From Pseudomonadota bacterium (GTDB lineage: Bacteria > Pseudomonadota > Alphaproteobacteria > Rhodospirillales > Rhodospirillaceae): a DNA stretch of 15,714 nt. Shown here in pieces: positions 5,128 through 12,885 of this stretch. Position numbers and translations under genes: made by a program. Location: positions 1 to 15,714 of the forward strand of contig JAEWWF010000335.1 in assembly GCA_023396465.1 (NCBI GenBank), given 5' to 3'. The notes beneath the pieces are model-generated. The model was not told the DNA's origin. It saw only the letters and a list, made by a program, of their open reading frames with translations, and did not search any database. Position 1 is the stretch's first letter, and each line of letters starts with the position of its first letter.

Positions 5128-5191
5128 CAGGGCGCCCCGGCCGTCGCGATGGCTGGCGGCGGCCCCCCTCGATCCTGCGGATGAGAAAGCC

Positions 5192-6565
5192 ATGACCAGC
5201 GCCCCCGTTTCGCCGCGCTCCCTGCGTTCCGATGCCGCTCCGGGTCTGCGGGGCGAAGTCAGGGTGCCAGGCGACAAGTCGATCTCCCACCGGTCGCTCA
5301 TGCTCGGCGCGCTGGCCGTCGGCGAGACGGTGGTGCGCGGCCTGCTGGAGGGCGAGGACGTGCTGGCCACCGCCGCCGCCATGCGCCAGCTGGGCGCCGA
5401 GGTGGTGCGCGAGGATCATGCCGGCGAAGCGGTGTGGCGCGTCTGGGGCCGCGGCATCGGCGGCCTGACCGAGCCCGCCGACGTGCTCGACATGGGCAAC
5501 TCGGGCACCAGCGCGCGGCTGCTCATGGGCCTGCTCGCCACCCACCCGATGACCAGCGTGATGACCGGCGACGCGTCCTTGCGCCGCCGCCCCATGAAGC
5601 GGGTGACCGAGCCGCTGCGCCGTTTCGGCGCCGATTTCTGGTGCCGCGAGGGCGGCCGTCTGCCGCTGGCCGTCAAGGGCACCGGCGAGGCGGTGCCGGT
5701 GAGCTATGAGTCCCCGGTCGCCAGCGCCCAGGTGAAAAGCGCCGTGCTGCTGGCCGGCCTCAACGCTCCCGGCGAGACGACGGTGATCGAGACGGTGGCG
5801 ACCCGCGACCACACCGAACGCATGCTCGGCCACTTCGGCGCCACCCTGCGGGTGGAACCCCACGGCGCCGGCGGCCGCGTCGTCACCGTGGTCGGCCAGC
5901 CGGAACTGGTCGCCGCGCCGGTGATGGTGCCGGGCGACCCCAGTTCGGCCGCCTTCCCGGTGGTGGCGGCGCTGATCACCGGCGACAGTCACCTCATCCT
6001 GCGCAATGTCGGCACCAACCCGCTGCGCTTCGGCCTCTACGAGACGCTGAAGGAAATGGGCGCCGACATCATCCTGCTGAACGAGCGCATCGAGGGCGGC
6101 GAGCCGGTGGCCGACCTGGAGGTGCGCTCCACCGGCCTGACCGGCATCGACGTGCCGGCGGAGCGCGCCGCCTCGATGATCGACGAATACCCCATTCTGG
6201 CGGTGGCCGCCGCCTGCGCCTCCGGCACCACCCGCATGAACGGGCTGGGCGAACTGCGCGTCAAGGAATCCGATCGCCTCACCGCCATGGCCCAGGGCCT
6301 GGCCGCCTGCGGCGCCAAGGTGACGGTGGAGGGCGACGATCTCATCGTCGAGGGCACCGGAGAGCCGCCGCGCGGCGGCGCCACCATCGCCGTCAACCTG
6401 GATCACCGCATCGCCATGAGCTTCCTGGTGCTTGGCATGGTGACGCCGGAGCCGGTGGCGGTGGACGACGGCAGCGCCATCGACACCAGCTTCCCCGGCT
6501 TCGCCCACATGATGAACGGCCTCGGCGCCGCCATCCGCCCGCTGACGGAGTCCGCCGCCCCATGA
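5192..6565 (+). CDS. aroA: 3-phosphoshikimate 1-carboxyvinyltransferase (EPSP synthase), class II
   Basis: This enzyme transfers the enolpyruvyl group of PEP to shikimate-3-phosphate, the sixth step of the shikimate pathway, in the cytoplasm. The 457-residue protein has all the family blocks: PGDKSISHRS (K29), NSGTSARLL (103-111), RRRPMKRV (131-138), ASAQVKSAVLLAGL (177-190), the acidic MIDEYPILAVAAA (D331, E332) and LRVKESDRL (355-363). The overall sequence follows the CP4-like class II pattern. The position equivalent to the Ala that gives CP4 its glyphosate tolerance is Gly105, as in sensitive enzymes. The ATG at 5192 fits family length, although the Shine-Dalgarno (GAGAAAG) is weak. The stop overlaps the cmk start by 4 nt, indicating co-translation. 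Confidence 0.96.
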   Translation: MTSAPVSPRSLRSDAAPGLRGEVRVPGDKSISHRSLMLGALAVGETVVRGLLEGEDVLATAAAMRQLGAEVVREDHAGEAVWRVWGRGIGGLTEPADVLDMGNSGTSARLLMGLLATHPMTSVMTGDASLRRRPMKRVTEPLRRFGADFWCREGGRLPLAVKGTGEAVPVSYESPVASAQVKSAVLLAGLNAPGETTVIETVATRDHTERMLGHFGATLRVEPHGAGGRVVTVVGQPELVAAPVMVPGDPSSAAFPVVAALITGDSHLILRNVGTNPLRFGLYETLKEMGADIILLNERIEGGEPVADLEVRSTGLTGIDVPAERAASMIDEYPILAVAAACASGTTRMNGLGELRVKESDRLTAMAQGLAACGAKVTVEGDDLIVEGTGEPPRGGATIAVNLDHRIAMSFLVLGMVTPEPVAVDDGSAIDTSFPGFAHMMNGLGAAIRPLTESAAP

Positions 6566-7200
6566 TCATCGCCATCGACGGCCCCGCCGCCTCCGGCAAG
6601 GGTACCCTGGCACGGCGCCTTGCGCGGCATTTCAGCTATGCCTATCTCGACACCGGATCGCTGTACCGGGCGGTGGGTTTCGCCGTGCTGCAAGCCGGGG
6701 ACGATCCGGCCGATGCGGTGGCGGCGGAAACGGCGGCCCGTCGTCTCGACCCCGCCCTGGTCACCGACGACCGGCTGCGCACCGACGCGGTGGCCCAGGC
6801 CGCCAGCAAGGTGGCGGCAATTCCCGAGGTACGGGCGGCACTGCTCGACTTCCAGCGCCGCTTCGCCGCCGAGCCGCCGGACGGCGCCGCGGGGGCGGTT
6901 CTGGACGGCCGCGACATCGGCACCGTGGTCTGTCCCGACGCCGATCGCAAGATGTTCGTCACCGCCTCGCTGGAGGTTCGCGCCCGTCGGCGATTCGAGG
7001 AGTTGCGCGGAAAGGGACTCGACGTTATAGAGTCCGCGGTTCTCCAGGACATGGTGGACCGTGATGCGCGCGATGCCGGACGCGCGGTGGCACCGCTGGC
7101 CCCGGCGGAGGATGCGATGATCGTCGACACCTCCGACCTGGACGCCGAGCAGGTGTTCGCGCTGGCCGTGCGTTACGTGACAGATGGCAGGCTGGGGTGA
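6562..7200 (+). CDS. cmk: Cytidylate kinase
   Basis: This kinase phosphorylates CMP and dCMP from ATP, supplying CDP and dCDP for nucleic acid and lipid synthesis in the cytoplasm. The 212-residue length is normal for the family. The Walker A/P-loop GPAASGKGT is at residues 7-15, the substrate motif YLDTGSLYRAV follows, and GRDIGTVVCPDA and the ARRRFEELRGKG lid region come later. The ATG lies within the ATGA overlap with aroA (6562-6565). The aroA–cmk–rpsA order is widely conserved in proteobacteria. Confidence 0.96.
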   Translation: MIIAIDGPAASGKGTLARRLARHFSYAYLDTGSLYRAVGFAVLQAGDDPADAVAAETAARRLDPALVTDDRLRTDAVAQAASKVAAIPEVRAALLDFQRRFAAEPPDGAAGAVLDGRDIGTVVCPDADRKMFVTASLEVRARRRFEELRGKGLDVIESAVLQDMVDRDARDAGRAVAPLAPAEDAMIVDTSDLDAEQVFALAVRYVTDGRLG

Positions 7201-7359
7201 CGGGGAGACCTGTCGGCCCGGAGCGCTGTTTCGTTATCGCGTTTCATAGAGGGATCGTCCAACGCGGTGTTCCGGATCGTCCGGGCCGCCGCGATAAAGA
7301 CCGCCGGATACAACCGGCTGGCCGGAAAAGACCAGTACACACGAAAGGAAGAAGTGAAC
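7201..7359 (+). other. rpsA leader region
   Basis: This 159-nt gap between cmk and rpsA has no supported gene. It holds a repeated GGATCGTCC (about 7252 and 7273) and a small hairpin with arms GCCGG/CCGGC (7303-7307 and 7314-7318) about 40 nt before the rpsA start. This could be part of a 5' leader control element. No convincing -35/-10 pair was found. The ribosome binding site AGGAAG is 8 nt before the rpsA ATG. Confidence 0.35.
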
Positions 7360-9072
7360 ATGGCTGAAGCCGCTGCCGATTTTGGCATGGAAGATTTCGC
7401 CGCTCTGCTCGAGGAAAGCCTCGGCCAGGAAAGCGGCCTTGAAGGCACCGTCATCCGTGGCACCGTGGTGTCCGTGGACGGCGACTTCGCGCTGGTGGAC
7501 GTGGGCCTGAAGTCCGAAGGCCGCATCAACCTGAAGGAATTCTCGCGCGCCGGTGAAGAATCCGCCCTGCGCCGTGGCGATGTCGTCGACGTGTACGTCG
7601 AGCGCTACGAGGACCGGGACGGCATCATCGTGCTGTCGCGCGACAAGGCCCGCCGCGAGGAAGCCTGGAACGTCCTGGAGACCAAGTTCAACGAGAGCCA
7701 GCGCGTCGAAGGCGTGATCTTCGGCCGCGTCAAGGGCGGCTTCACGGTCGACCTGTCGGGCGCCGTTGCCTTCCTGCCGGGCAGCCAGGTGGATATCCGT
7801 CCGGTCCGCGACATCACCCCGCTGATGGGCAACCCGCAGACCTTCCAGATCCTGAAGATGGACCGCGCCCGCGGCAACATCGTCGTCAGCCGCCGCGCGG
7901 TGCTGGAAGAAAGCCGCGCCGAAGAGCGCGCCAAGCTGATGGCCGGCCTGAAGGAAGGCATGATCCTGGAAGGTGTTGTGAAGAACATCACCGACTACGG
8001 CGCCTTCGTGGACCTGGGCGGCGTCGACGGCCTGCTGCACGTCACCGACATTTCCTGGAAGCGCGTCAACCACCCGACCGAGGCGCTGTCCATCGGCCAG
8101 ACCGTCAAGGTGCAGGTCATCCGCTTCAACCCGGAAACCCAGCGCATCAGCCTTGGCATGAAGCAGCTGGAAGCCGATCCGTGGGAAGGCGTGCAGGCCA
8201 AGTACCCGGTCGGCACCAAGTTCACCGGCCGCGTGACCAACATCACCGACTACGGCGCCTTCGTGGAGCTGGAGCCGGGCGTCGAGGGTCTGGTGCACGT
8301 CTCCGAAATGTCGTGGACCAAGAAGAATATCCACCCGGGCAAGATCGTTTCCACCTCGCAGGAAGTGGAAGTCATGGTGCTCGACGTGGATCCGGAAAAG
8401 CGCCGTATCTCGCTGGGTCTCAAGCAGTGCCTGGGCAACCCGTGGGAAGAGTTCAAGACCAAGTTCCCGGCCGGCACCATCGTCGAAGGCGAGATCAAGA
8501 ACATCACCGAATTCGGTCTGTTCATCGGTCTGGAAGGCGAAATCGACGGCATGGTTCACCTGTCCGACCTGGACTGGAAGCTGCCGGGTGACGAAGCCGT
8601 CAAGAACTACAAGCGCGGCGACGTGGTGAAGGCGAAGGTTCTCGACGTCGACACCGACAAGGAGCGTATCTCGCTCGGCATCAAGCAGCTCGACGAAGAT
8701 CCGTTCGATCGCGCCGCCGAGGGCCTGCGCAAGGGCCAGGTGGTCACCTGCGTGGTCACCGCGGTGCAGGACAACGGCATCGAGGTCGACGTCGGCGGCA
8801 TGGGCACGTCGTTCATCCGCAAGTCCGACCTGTCGCGCGAGCGCAACGAGCAGCGCCCCGAGCGCTTCGCCGTGGGTGAGAAGATCGACGCCAAGGTGAC
8901 GGCGCTCGACATGAAGGCCCGCAAGATCTCCGTCTCCATCAAGGCGCGCGAGATCGACGAAGAGAAGCAGGCGATGGCCGAATACGGTTCGACCGATTCG
9001 GGCGCCTCGCTCGGCGACATTCTCGGCGCCGCCCTGCGTCAGAAGCAGGAAGAGGAAGGCAAGGACGACTAA
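7360..9072 (+). CDS. rpsA: 30S ribosomal protein S1
   Basis: S1 is the large mRNA-binding protein of the small ribosomal subunit, needed to recruit and unfold most mRNAs. The 570-residue protein has six S1 (OB-fold) domains at about 28-94, 114-178, 200-268, 285-355, 372-442 and 459-528. The first two are the divergent ribosome-binding pair, and domains 3-5 share the NITDYGAFV / NITEFGLFI motif. A short acidic/basic tail ends in EEEGKDD. The ATG at 7360 is preferred over upstream in-frame codons because AGGAAG lies 8 nt before it and MAEAAADFGMEDFAALLEES is the usual alphaproteobacterial N-terminus. S1 genes are commonly autoregulated through their leader. A terminator follows at 9112-9143. 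Confidence 0.97.
   Translation: MAEAAADFGMEDFAALLEESLGQESGLEGTVIRGTVVSVDGDFALVDVGLKSEGRINLKEFSRAGEESALRRGDVVDVYVERYEDRDGIIVLSRDKARREEAWNVLETKFNESQRVEGVIFGRVKGGFTVDLSGAVAFLPGSQVDIRPVRDITPLMGNPQTFQILKMDRARGNIVVSRRAVLEESRAEERAKLMAGLKEGMILEGVVKNITDYGAFVDLGGVDGLLHVTDISWKRVNHPTEALSIGQTVKVQVIRFNPETQRISLGMKQLEADPWEGVQAKYPVGTKFTGRVTNITDYGAFVELEPGVEGLVHVSEMSWTKKNIHPGKIVSTSQEVEVMVLDVDPEKRRISLGLKQCLGNPWEEFKTKFPAGTIVEGEIKNITEFGLFIGLEGEIDGMVHLSDLDWKLPGDEAVKNYKRGDVVKAKVLDVDTDKERISLGIKQLDEDPFDRAAEGLRKGQVVTCVVTAVQDNGIEVDVGGMGTSFIRKSDLSRERNEQRPERFAVGEKIDAKVTALDMKARKISVSIKAREIDEEKQAMAEYGSTDSGASLGDILGAALRQKQEEEGKDD
7984..8267 (+). repeat. 29-bp direct repeat within rpsA (S1 domains 3 and 4)
   Basis: The 29 bases at 7984-8012 recur identically at 8239-8267, 255 bp apart. 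Both encode NITDYGAFV plus flanks in adjacent S1 domains. The identity includes third codon positions. Recombination between the copies would delete exactly 85 codons in frame. Confidence 0.85.
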
Positions 9073-9111
9073 TCGTCCCCCGCTTTTCGCGACCGCCGAG
9101 TCGCAGTCTGG

Positions 9112-9143
9112 AAACGCCCCGTTCCCCTGGACCGGGGCGTTTT
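9112..9143 (+). terminator. Intrinsic terminator after rpsA
   Basis: A 10-bp stem, AAACGCCCCG (9112-9121) with CGGGGCGTTT (9133-9142), encloses an 11-nt loop and ends in four T residues. It lies 39 nt beyond the rpsA stop. Confidence 0.8.
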
Positions 9144-9181
9144 CCATTGCGGCGCCCGCGGACGCCCCCCTTCCCCGGTTC

Positions 9182-9193
9182 GACCAATTGGTC
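9182..9193. promoter_or_regulatory. 12-bp perfect palindrome upstream of ihfB (candidate operator)
   Basis: GACCAATTGGTC is perfectly symmetric and is flanked by TT and AA at matching distances. It lies about 180 nt before ihfB in a 231-nt gap (9144-9374) that holds no other supported feature beyond a TTGACG at 9224 lacking a clear -10. The binding protein is unknown. Confidence 0.35.
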
Positions 9194-9374
9194 AAAATGC
9201 TTGCCAGCCCAAGGGCTTAACCTTGACGCCCCGGTCCTGGTCTGGCAGGCTTTTGAAATACTGGCCGAGGCGCAGCGTCTTGTCGGCCGTCGCCCCAGGT
9301 TGGGGCGGGGCCGAAGCGGGGGACATGGTGTTCCCACCGCGGCGTGCCGGCTCATCTCGCGAGGACCATGGGCC

Positions 9375-9677
9375 ATGACCAAGTCGGAACTCATCGCCCG
9401 TCTGGCAGAGCGCAACCCGCATCTGTACCAGCGCGACGTGGAGCGTATCGTCTCGTGCATTTTCGACGAGATCGCGGGCGCCCTGGCCCGTGGCGATCGG
9501 GTGGAACTGCGCGGCTTCGGCGCCTTTTCGGTCAAGCACCGCGATGCCCGCACCGGCCGCAACCCCCGCACCGGGGCGGCCGTAGACGTGGACGAGAAGG
9601 CGGTGCCCTACTTCAAGACCGGGAAGCAGCTGCGCGAGCTTCTCAACGACGAGGATGACCTGGACGCGGCGGAATGA
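9375..9677 (+). CDS. ihfB: Integration host factor subunit beta
   Basis: IHF-beta pairs with IHF-alpha to form the nucleoid heterodimer that sharply bends DNA at specific sites, affecting transcription, replication and recombination. The 100-residue protein begins MTKSELIARLAERNPHL and keeps the family signature GFGAFSVKHRDARTGRNPRTG. Its Pro-containing tip of the beta-arm (RNPRTG) intercalates in the minor groove. The chain ends with VPYFKTGKQLRELLN and a short acidic tail. The MTKSELI start matches the beta rather than the alpha subunit. The Shine-Dalgarno GAGG is 10 nt from the ATG at 9375, a little distant. It is followed after 25 nt by lapA, a common pairing, and is probably co-transcribed. 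Confidence 0.94.
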   Translation: MTKSELIARLAERNPHLYQRDVERIVSCIFDEIAGALARGDRVELRGFGAFSVKHRDARTGRNPRTGAAVDVDEKAVPYFKTGKQLRELLNDEDDLDAAE

Positions 9678-9702
9678 CCGTCAGCGTCCAACGGAGGATC
9701 GG

Positions 9703-10047
9703 GTGAAAGTCATTCGCTGGCTCATCGGCCTGCCGCTCGCGGTGGTGGCCATCGTGTTCGCCGTCGCCAATCGGGATGCGGTAACGGTGGAACTGTGGCC
9801 TTTCCCGTGGACGGTGACGCTGCCGCTCTACCTGCTGTCGCTCGGCACCCTGGCGGTCGGCGTGTTGATCGGCGCGATGTTCGCCTGGGCCTCCGGCAGC
9901 CACCGGCGGGCGCAGACGCGGCGGGAGAAGAAGGACCAGAATCGCAAGATCCAGGCCCTGGAGCGTGAGAACGCCACCTTGAAACAGGAAACCGCCCGTC
10001 TCGCCGCCCCCGCCGAGGAACAGAAAAGCCTGCCCCCGGCAGCCTGA
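9703..10047 (+). CDS. lapA: LapA-domain (DUF1049) inner membrane protein
   Basis: This 114-residue protein has two membrane helices (about 4-22 and 37-62) separated by the short VANRDAVTVELWPFPWTV loop typical of the LapA/DUF1049 family. A cytoplasmic coiled coil (about 70-105) follows. In E. coli, LapA works with LapB in control of lipopolysaccharide synthesis; that role is assumed here by family only. The GTG at 9703 is chosen because GGAGG lies 5 nt before it and the membrane segment begins immediately (VKVIRWLIGLP). The open frame reaches back to 9655 but that part overlaps ihfB. It follows ihfB on the same strand. Confidence 0.85.
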   Translation: MKVIRWLIGLPLAVVAIVFAVANRDAVTVELWPFPWTVTLPLYLLSLGTLAVGVLIGAMFAWASGSHRRAQTRREKKDQNRKIQALERENATLKQETARLAAPAEEQKSLPPAA

Positions 10048-10091
10048 CACACTCTGGCCGGCGGTGTTTCGTCGCGGCCAAGCTTGACCAA

Positions 10092-10129
10092 GAAGACGGG
10101 GCGGAGGGATTACCCTTCGCCCCGTCTTC
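10092..10129. terminator. 17-bp hairpin between convergent lapA and hemY
   Basis: Arms 10092-10108 and 10113-10129 form a 17-bp stem (one G·T) with a 4-nt ATTA loop, centred between the stops of lapA (10047) and hemY (10159). Neither strand has a T-tract. It probably protects or ends both converging transcripts, perhaps with Rho. Confidence 0.55.
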
Positions 10130-10158
10130 GTCTCCGTTCCATGACCTTGGTCCGGCCC

Positions 10159-11511
10159 CTATTCCGCCGCTTGCACGGTGGCCCGTTCCGGCAGCGGGAC
10201 AAGGGCGCGCGATGGGCCGCTGCCGGTCACCGTCGCCAAGCTGCCACAGGCCGGGCAGGACGGCGTCCAACGGGAACTGACGTGGGCGCAGTGGGAGCAA
10301 TGCCAGGGCGCCTGCACGATGCTCGCGCCGCCGGCGATGGCATTATCCGCCGCCCGCTCCAACCACTCCAACGCCGCCTTGGAATCCCCCTTCTCTGCCT
10401 GCTCCAAACGCGCCATCAGGCGGGCGAAACGGGGGCCGACCGGCTCGTCGCGCAACGGTGCCAGCCGCGACCGGGCCTGACCCCACAACTGGGCATCCAG
10501 CGCCGCCTCGGCCACCAGCAGGCGGCTTTCCCGGTGGTCGGGATTGACGGCGGCCAGCGCCTCGGCGTGCTTGACCCGCTTCAGTGCGTCCTCGCCTTCC
10601 CACAAGCCCAGATAGGCAGCGGCAAGGTCGGGATGCGGCGCGCGCTTCCAGGTGGTTTCCAGCACATGCGCCGCCTTGCGCTCCTTGCCGTCGCGCTGAT
10701 AGCCGCGGGCGAGCGCCAGGGCGGCGGGCACGAACGCCGGATCGGCGTCGTGCGCCTGTTTGGCCAGCTTGATTCCATCCCACAGGGCGGCGCCGGACAT
10801 CGCGGCTTCGGCCTGGGCGACCAGCAGGGTGCCCCGCAGCAGGCCGGTGTCGCGATCCCGGAAGGCGCCGGCCTTGGTCCCGGTGGTGAGCGTCGCCAGC
10901 GCCCCGGCCCAGTCCGCATCCGCCGCTTGCAGCTCGAACAGCGCCTGCGCCGCCCACGCCGGATGACCCTTGGCATAAGCACGGGCGGCATGGTCCCTGG
11001 CGGCCGGCTTGTCGCCCGAGGCCAGGGCGATGTCCATCAGTCCGCGCAGGGCCGGTAATTCGGTATCACGATCATCGAGCATCGCCTCGAACCGCTTCCG
11101 CGCCTCACCATGATCGCCCGCCAGCAGCGCGGCCTGGGCCGACAGCAGACGGGTAGCAATGGGAGTGGCGAGCAGCGTCTCGGCATCGCGGGCATAGGAG
11201 CGGGCGCGGCGGACATCGCCAGCGGTGACGGCGGCATAGCCGTTGGACAGGGCCGTCATGCCACGCCGGCGGCGCTTGGCGCGCATGCCCTCCCGCACCC
11301 GGCCGGGCACCGCCCCCACTGCCTGGAGCAGGCGCCACAGGCCATAAACCAGCGCCATGAACAGCAGAACCGCCAGCAACAGGATCGGCACCGTGGTGTC
11401 GAGCCGCCAGCCGAACCATTCCACCACCACCTCGCCGGGACGATCGGCCAGCCACACGGCGCCGGCCACCACCAGCGCCACGAGACTCAGGTAGACGATG
11501 ACGCGGATCAT
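10159..11511 (-). CDS. hemY: HemY-like membrane TPR protein with C-terminal zinc ribbon
   Basis: This is a 450-residue HemY (HemY_N plus TPR) protein, not the Bacillus protoporphyrinogen oxidase of the same name. Two inner-membrane helices lie at about 3-22 and 41-63, with the VVEWFGWRLDTTV loop between them. A cytoplasmic array of helical TPR-type repeats spans about 85-395. The C-terminus carries W-x-C405-xx-C408, then C419-xx-C422, a rubredoxin-like metal site that I recall being common in alphaproteobacterial HemY and analogous to that of LapB. The family is linked to late tetrapyrrole synthesis by gene position, but its biochemical role is unsettled. Only 3 nt separate it from the mic60 stop, so it is the last gene of the hemC→hemY transcript. 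It ends 30 nt before the convergent hairpin. Confidence 0.88.
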   Translation of the reverse strand: MIRVIVYLSLVALVVAGAVWLADRPGEVVVEWFGWRLDTTVPILLLAVLLFMALVYGLWRLLQAVGAVPGRVREGMRAKRRRRGMTALSNGYAAVTAGDVRRARSYARDAETLLATPIATRLLSAQAALLAGDHGEARKRFEAMLDDRDTELPALRGLMDIALASGDKPAARDHAARAYAKGHPAWAAQALFELQAADADWAGALATLTTGTKAGAFRDRDTGLLRGTLLVAQAEAAMSGAALWDGIKLAKQAHDADPAFVPAALALARGYQRDGKERKAAHVLETTWKRAPHPDLAAAYLGLWEGEDALKRVKHAEALAAVNPDHRESRLLVAEAALDAQLWGQARSRLAPLRDEPVGPRFARLMARLEQAEKGDSKAALEWLERAADNAIAGGASIVQAPWHCSHCAHVSSRWTPSCPACGSLATVTGSGPSRALVPLPERATVQAAE

Positions 11512-11514
11512 GTC

Positions 11515-12885
11515 TTAGCCCCCCGTACCGGTAGCGGGCTCCGCTTCGGCGGCGCCCTGGGGCGCTTGCGCGGCCGGGGTCTCGGCATCGTCCTGGCGCG
11601 CCGGAGCGGCGGCGGAAGGCGAGGACGGAGTCTCGGCGCCACGTTCGGTGGCGGCGAAACGGGCCAGCGCCTCCGAAGTCAGCGCGCCTACCGCCGCGTC
11701 GGCGGCAAGCCGGGCCTCGGCGCCGATGAGCCAGTCATCGGCCGCCACGGCGGCCTCGCCCTGAAGTTTCTTCAGTTCGTCCACCGCCGTGCGCAGATCG
11801 CCGGCCTCCACCGCGCTGCCGGCGCGGGCAACCAGGGCCGAGGCGTCATCACCCACCGCCTCGCCATCGACCCGGCGGATGGTGACCAGTCCCATGAGGC
11901 GTCGGGCCGTGTCCTGTACCCATGCCGGAGCGTCGTCGGGGGCGGCGGCGGCGCGGATGATGTCGGTGCCGAGACGATCAAACCGTTCCGCCAGCATCTC
12001 CCGTGTCGGAATGCCGGCGTCGGCGAAGTCGGTGAGGATCGGCGCATCAATGGTCACGCCGGACATCTTGTCGGCAATGGCCCGCACGGTGCGCAACTCG
12101 GTGGCGAAGGGATTGCCCTGATCGACCGCCTGACGCAGTTGGGCCGTGGTCAGCAGCAAGGCCAGGGCAGTATCCTGGCGCGATGCCGTCTGACGGGCCA
12201 GCGACGCCACCTCCTGCAACCGCTCCTGCATGGCGAGTACGGTGGCGGCGTCGGCGCTGCCGCGGCGCAGGCTGGCCATGTCGTCGGCGAGCTGCTGCAT
12301 GCGCTGCTGCGCCTGGTCGCTGGCCGCCGCCACCTCCTGCACGCGCTGGGGATCGAGACCGGACAGCTGCTGCAATTGCTCCTGCATGGTGTTCAGCCGC
12401 TGGGCGAGATCGGCGGACACGGCGGCGCCTGCGTCGCCACCCCGGGCTTCCAGGTCGCCGACCTGCGCCGTCACCGCCTCCAGCCGCTGGCGCAGGCTGG
12501 TGAGATCGTCTTGCAGGCGCTCGTTCTGCTGGCGCAACTCGGCCACGGCGGCGCCCTGCTGCGGCGGCGCCGGCAGCCAGGCGCGCAGCGGCTCGGGCGC
12601 ACGGTCGTACCACCACGGCAGGCTGAGAACGCCAAGCAGACCCACCACCGCGACCACGGCGATCCCGGCCACCACCCGCTTGCCGCCACCGGTCGCCGGC
12701 TTGGCGGTCGGGGTCGCGGCGGCGGAGGACGAGGGGGAAGAGGTCGCGGATGCGCCCGCACCGCTGCCCGGAACCGAGCCCGACGGGCGGCGATCCGCCG
12801 CCTCGGCAGCGGCCGGCTCGCCGATGGTGGCGGGCGCGCTGCTGTCCCCGGTGTCCTTGGCGTCCTGGTCCGGACGGTCGGTCAT
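11515..12885 (-). CDS. Alphaproteobacterial mitofilin (Mic60), internal-start product
   Basis: From the ATG at 12885, preceded by GGGAGGAG ending 5 nt upstream, the same frame yields a free 456-residue mitofilin. It has a disordered N-terminus (1-69), a membrane helix (about 71-90, VVAGIAVVAVVGLLGVLSLP), a long Gln/Leu-rich coiled coil (about 111-230) and a C-terminal mitofilin domain (about 355-436) with TRRLMGLVTIRRV, then LVARAGSAVEAGDLRTAVDEL and a WLIGAEARLAADAAV helix. Mic60 is the bacterial ancestor of the MICOS crista-junction protein and helps shape intracytoplasmic membranes and contacts with the outer membrane. The strong internal ribosome site suggests this is made alongside, or instead of, the fusion. 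The gene occupies the slot of hemX in hemCDXY, between hemD and hemY. Confidence 0.65.
   Translation of the reverse strand: MTDRPDQDAKDTGDSSAPATIGEPAAAEAADRRPSGSVPGSGAGASATSSPSSSAAATPTAKPATGGGKRVVAGIAVVAVVGLLGVLSLPWWYDRAPEPLRAWLPAPPQQGAAVAELRQQNERLQDDLTSLRQRLEAVTAQVGDLEARGGDAGAAVSADLAQRLNTMQEQLQQLSGLDPQRVQEVAAASDQAQQRMQQLADDMASLRRGSADAATVLAMQERLQEVASLARQTASRQDTALALLLTTAQLRQAVDQGNPFATELRTVRAIADKMSGVTIDAPILTDFADAGIPTREMLAERFDRLGTDIIRAAAAPDDAPAWVQDTARRLMGLVTIRRVDGEAVGDDASALVARAGSAVEAGDLRTAVDELKKLQGEAAVAADDWLIGAEARLAADAAVGALTSEALARFAATERGAETPSSPSAAAPARQDDAETPAAQAPQGAAEAEPATGTGG

Noticed and set aside
4901..6508. 535-codon minus-strand open frame opposite aroA
   Set aside because: The frame is antisense to a clearly real aroA. 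Its His/Gly/Ala-rich composition is what GC-rich codon bias produces on the opposite strand, and it has no family features.
7234..9195. 653-codon minus-strand open frame opposite rpsA
   Set aside because: It is a shadow of the rpsA codon pattern. The protein is rich in His, Asp and Ala with repeats that simply mirror the S1 domains, and it runs through the rpsA terminator.
9181..9220. IHF autoregulatory site upstream of ihfB
   Set aside because: TCAAAATGCTTG resembles the IHF core but the spacing between TCAA and TTG is one base too long for the consensus.
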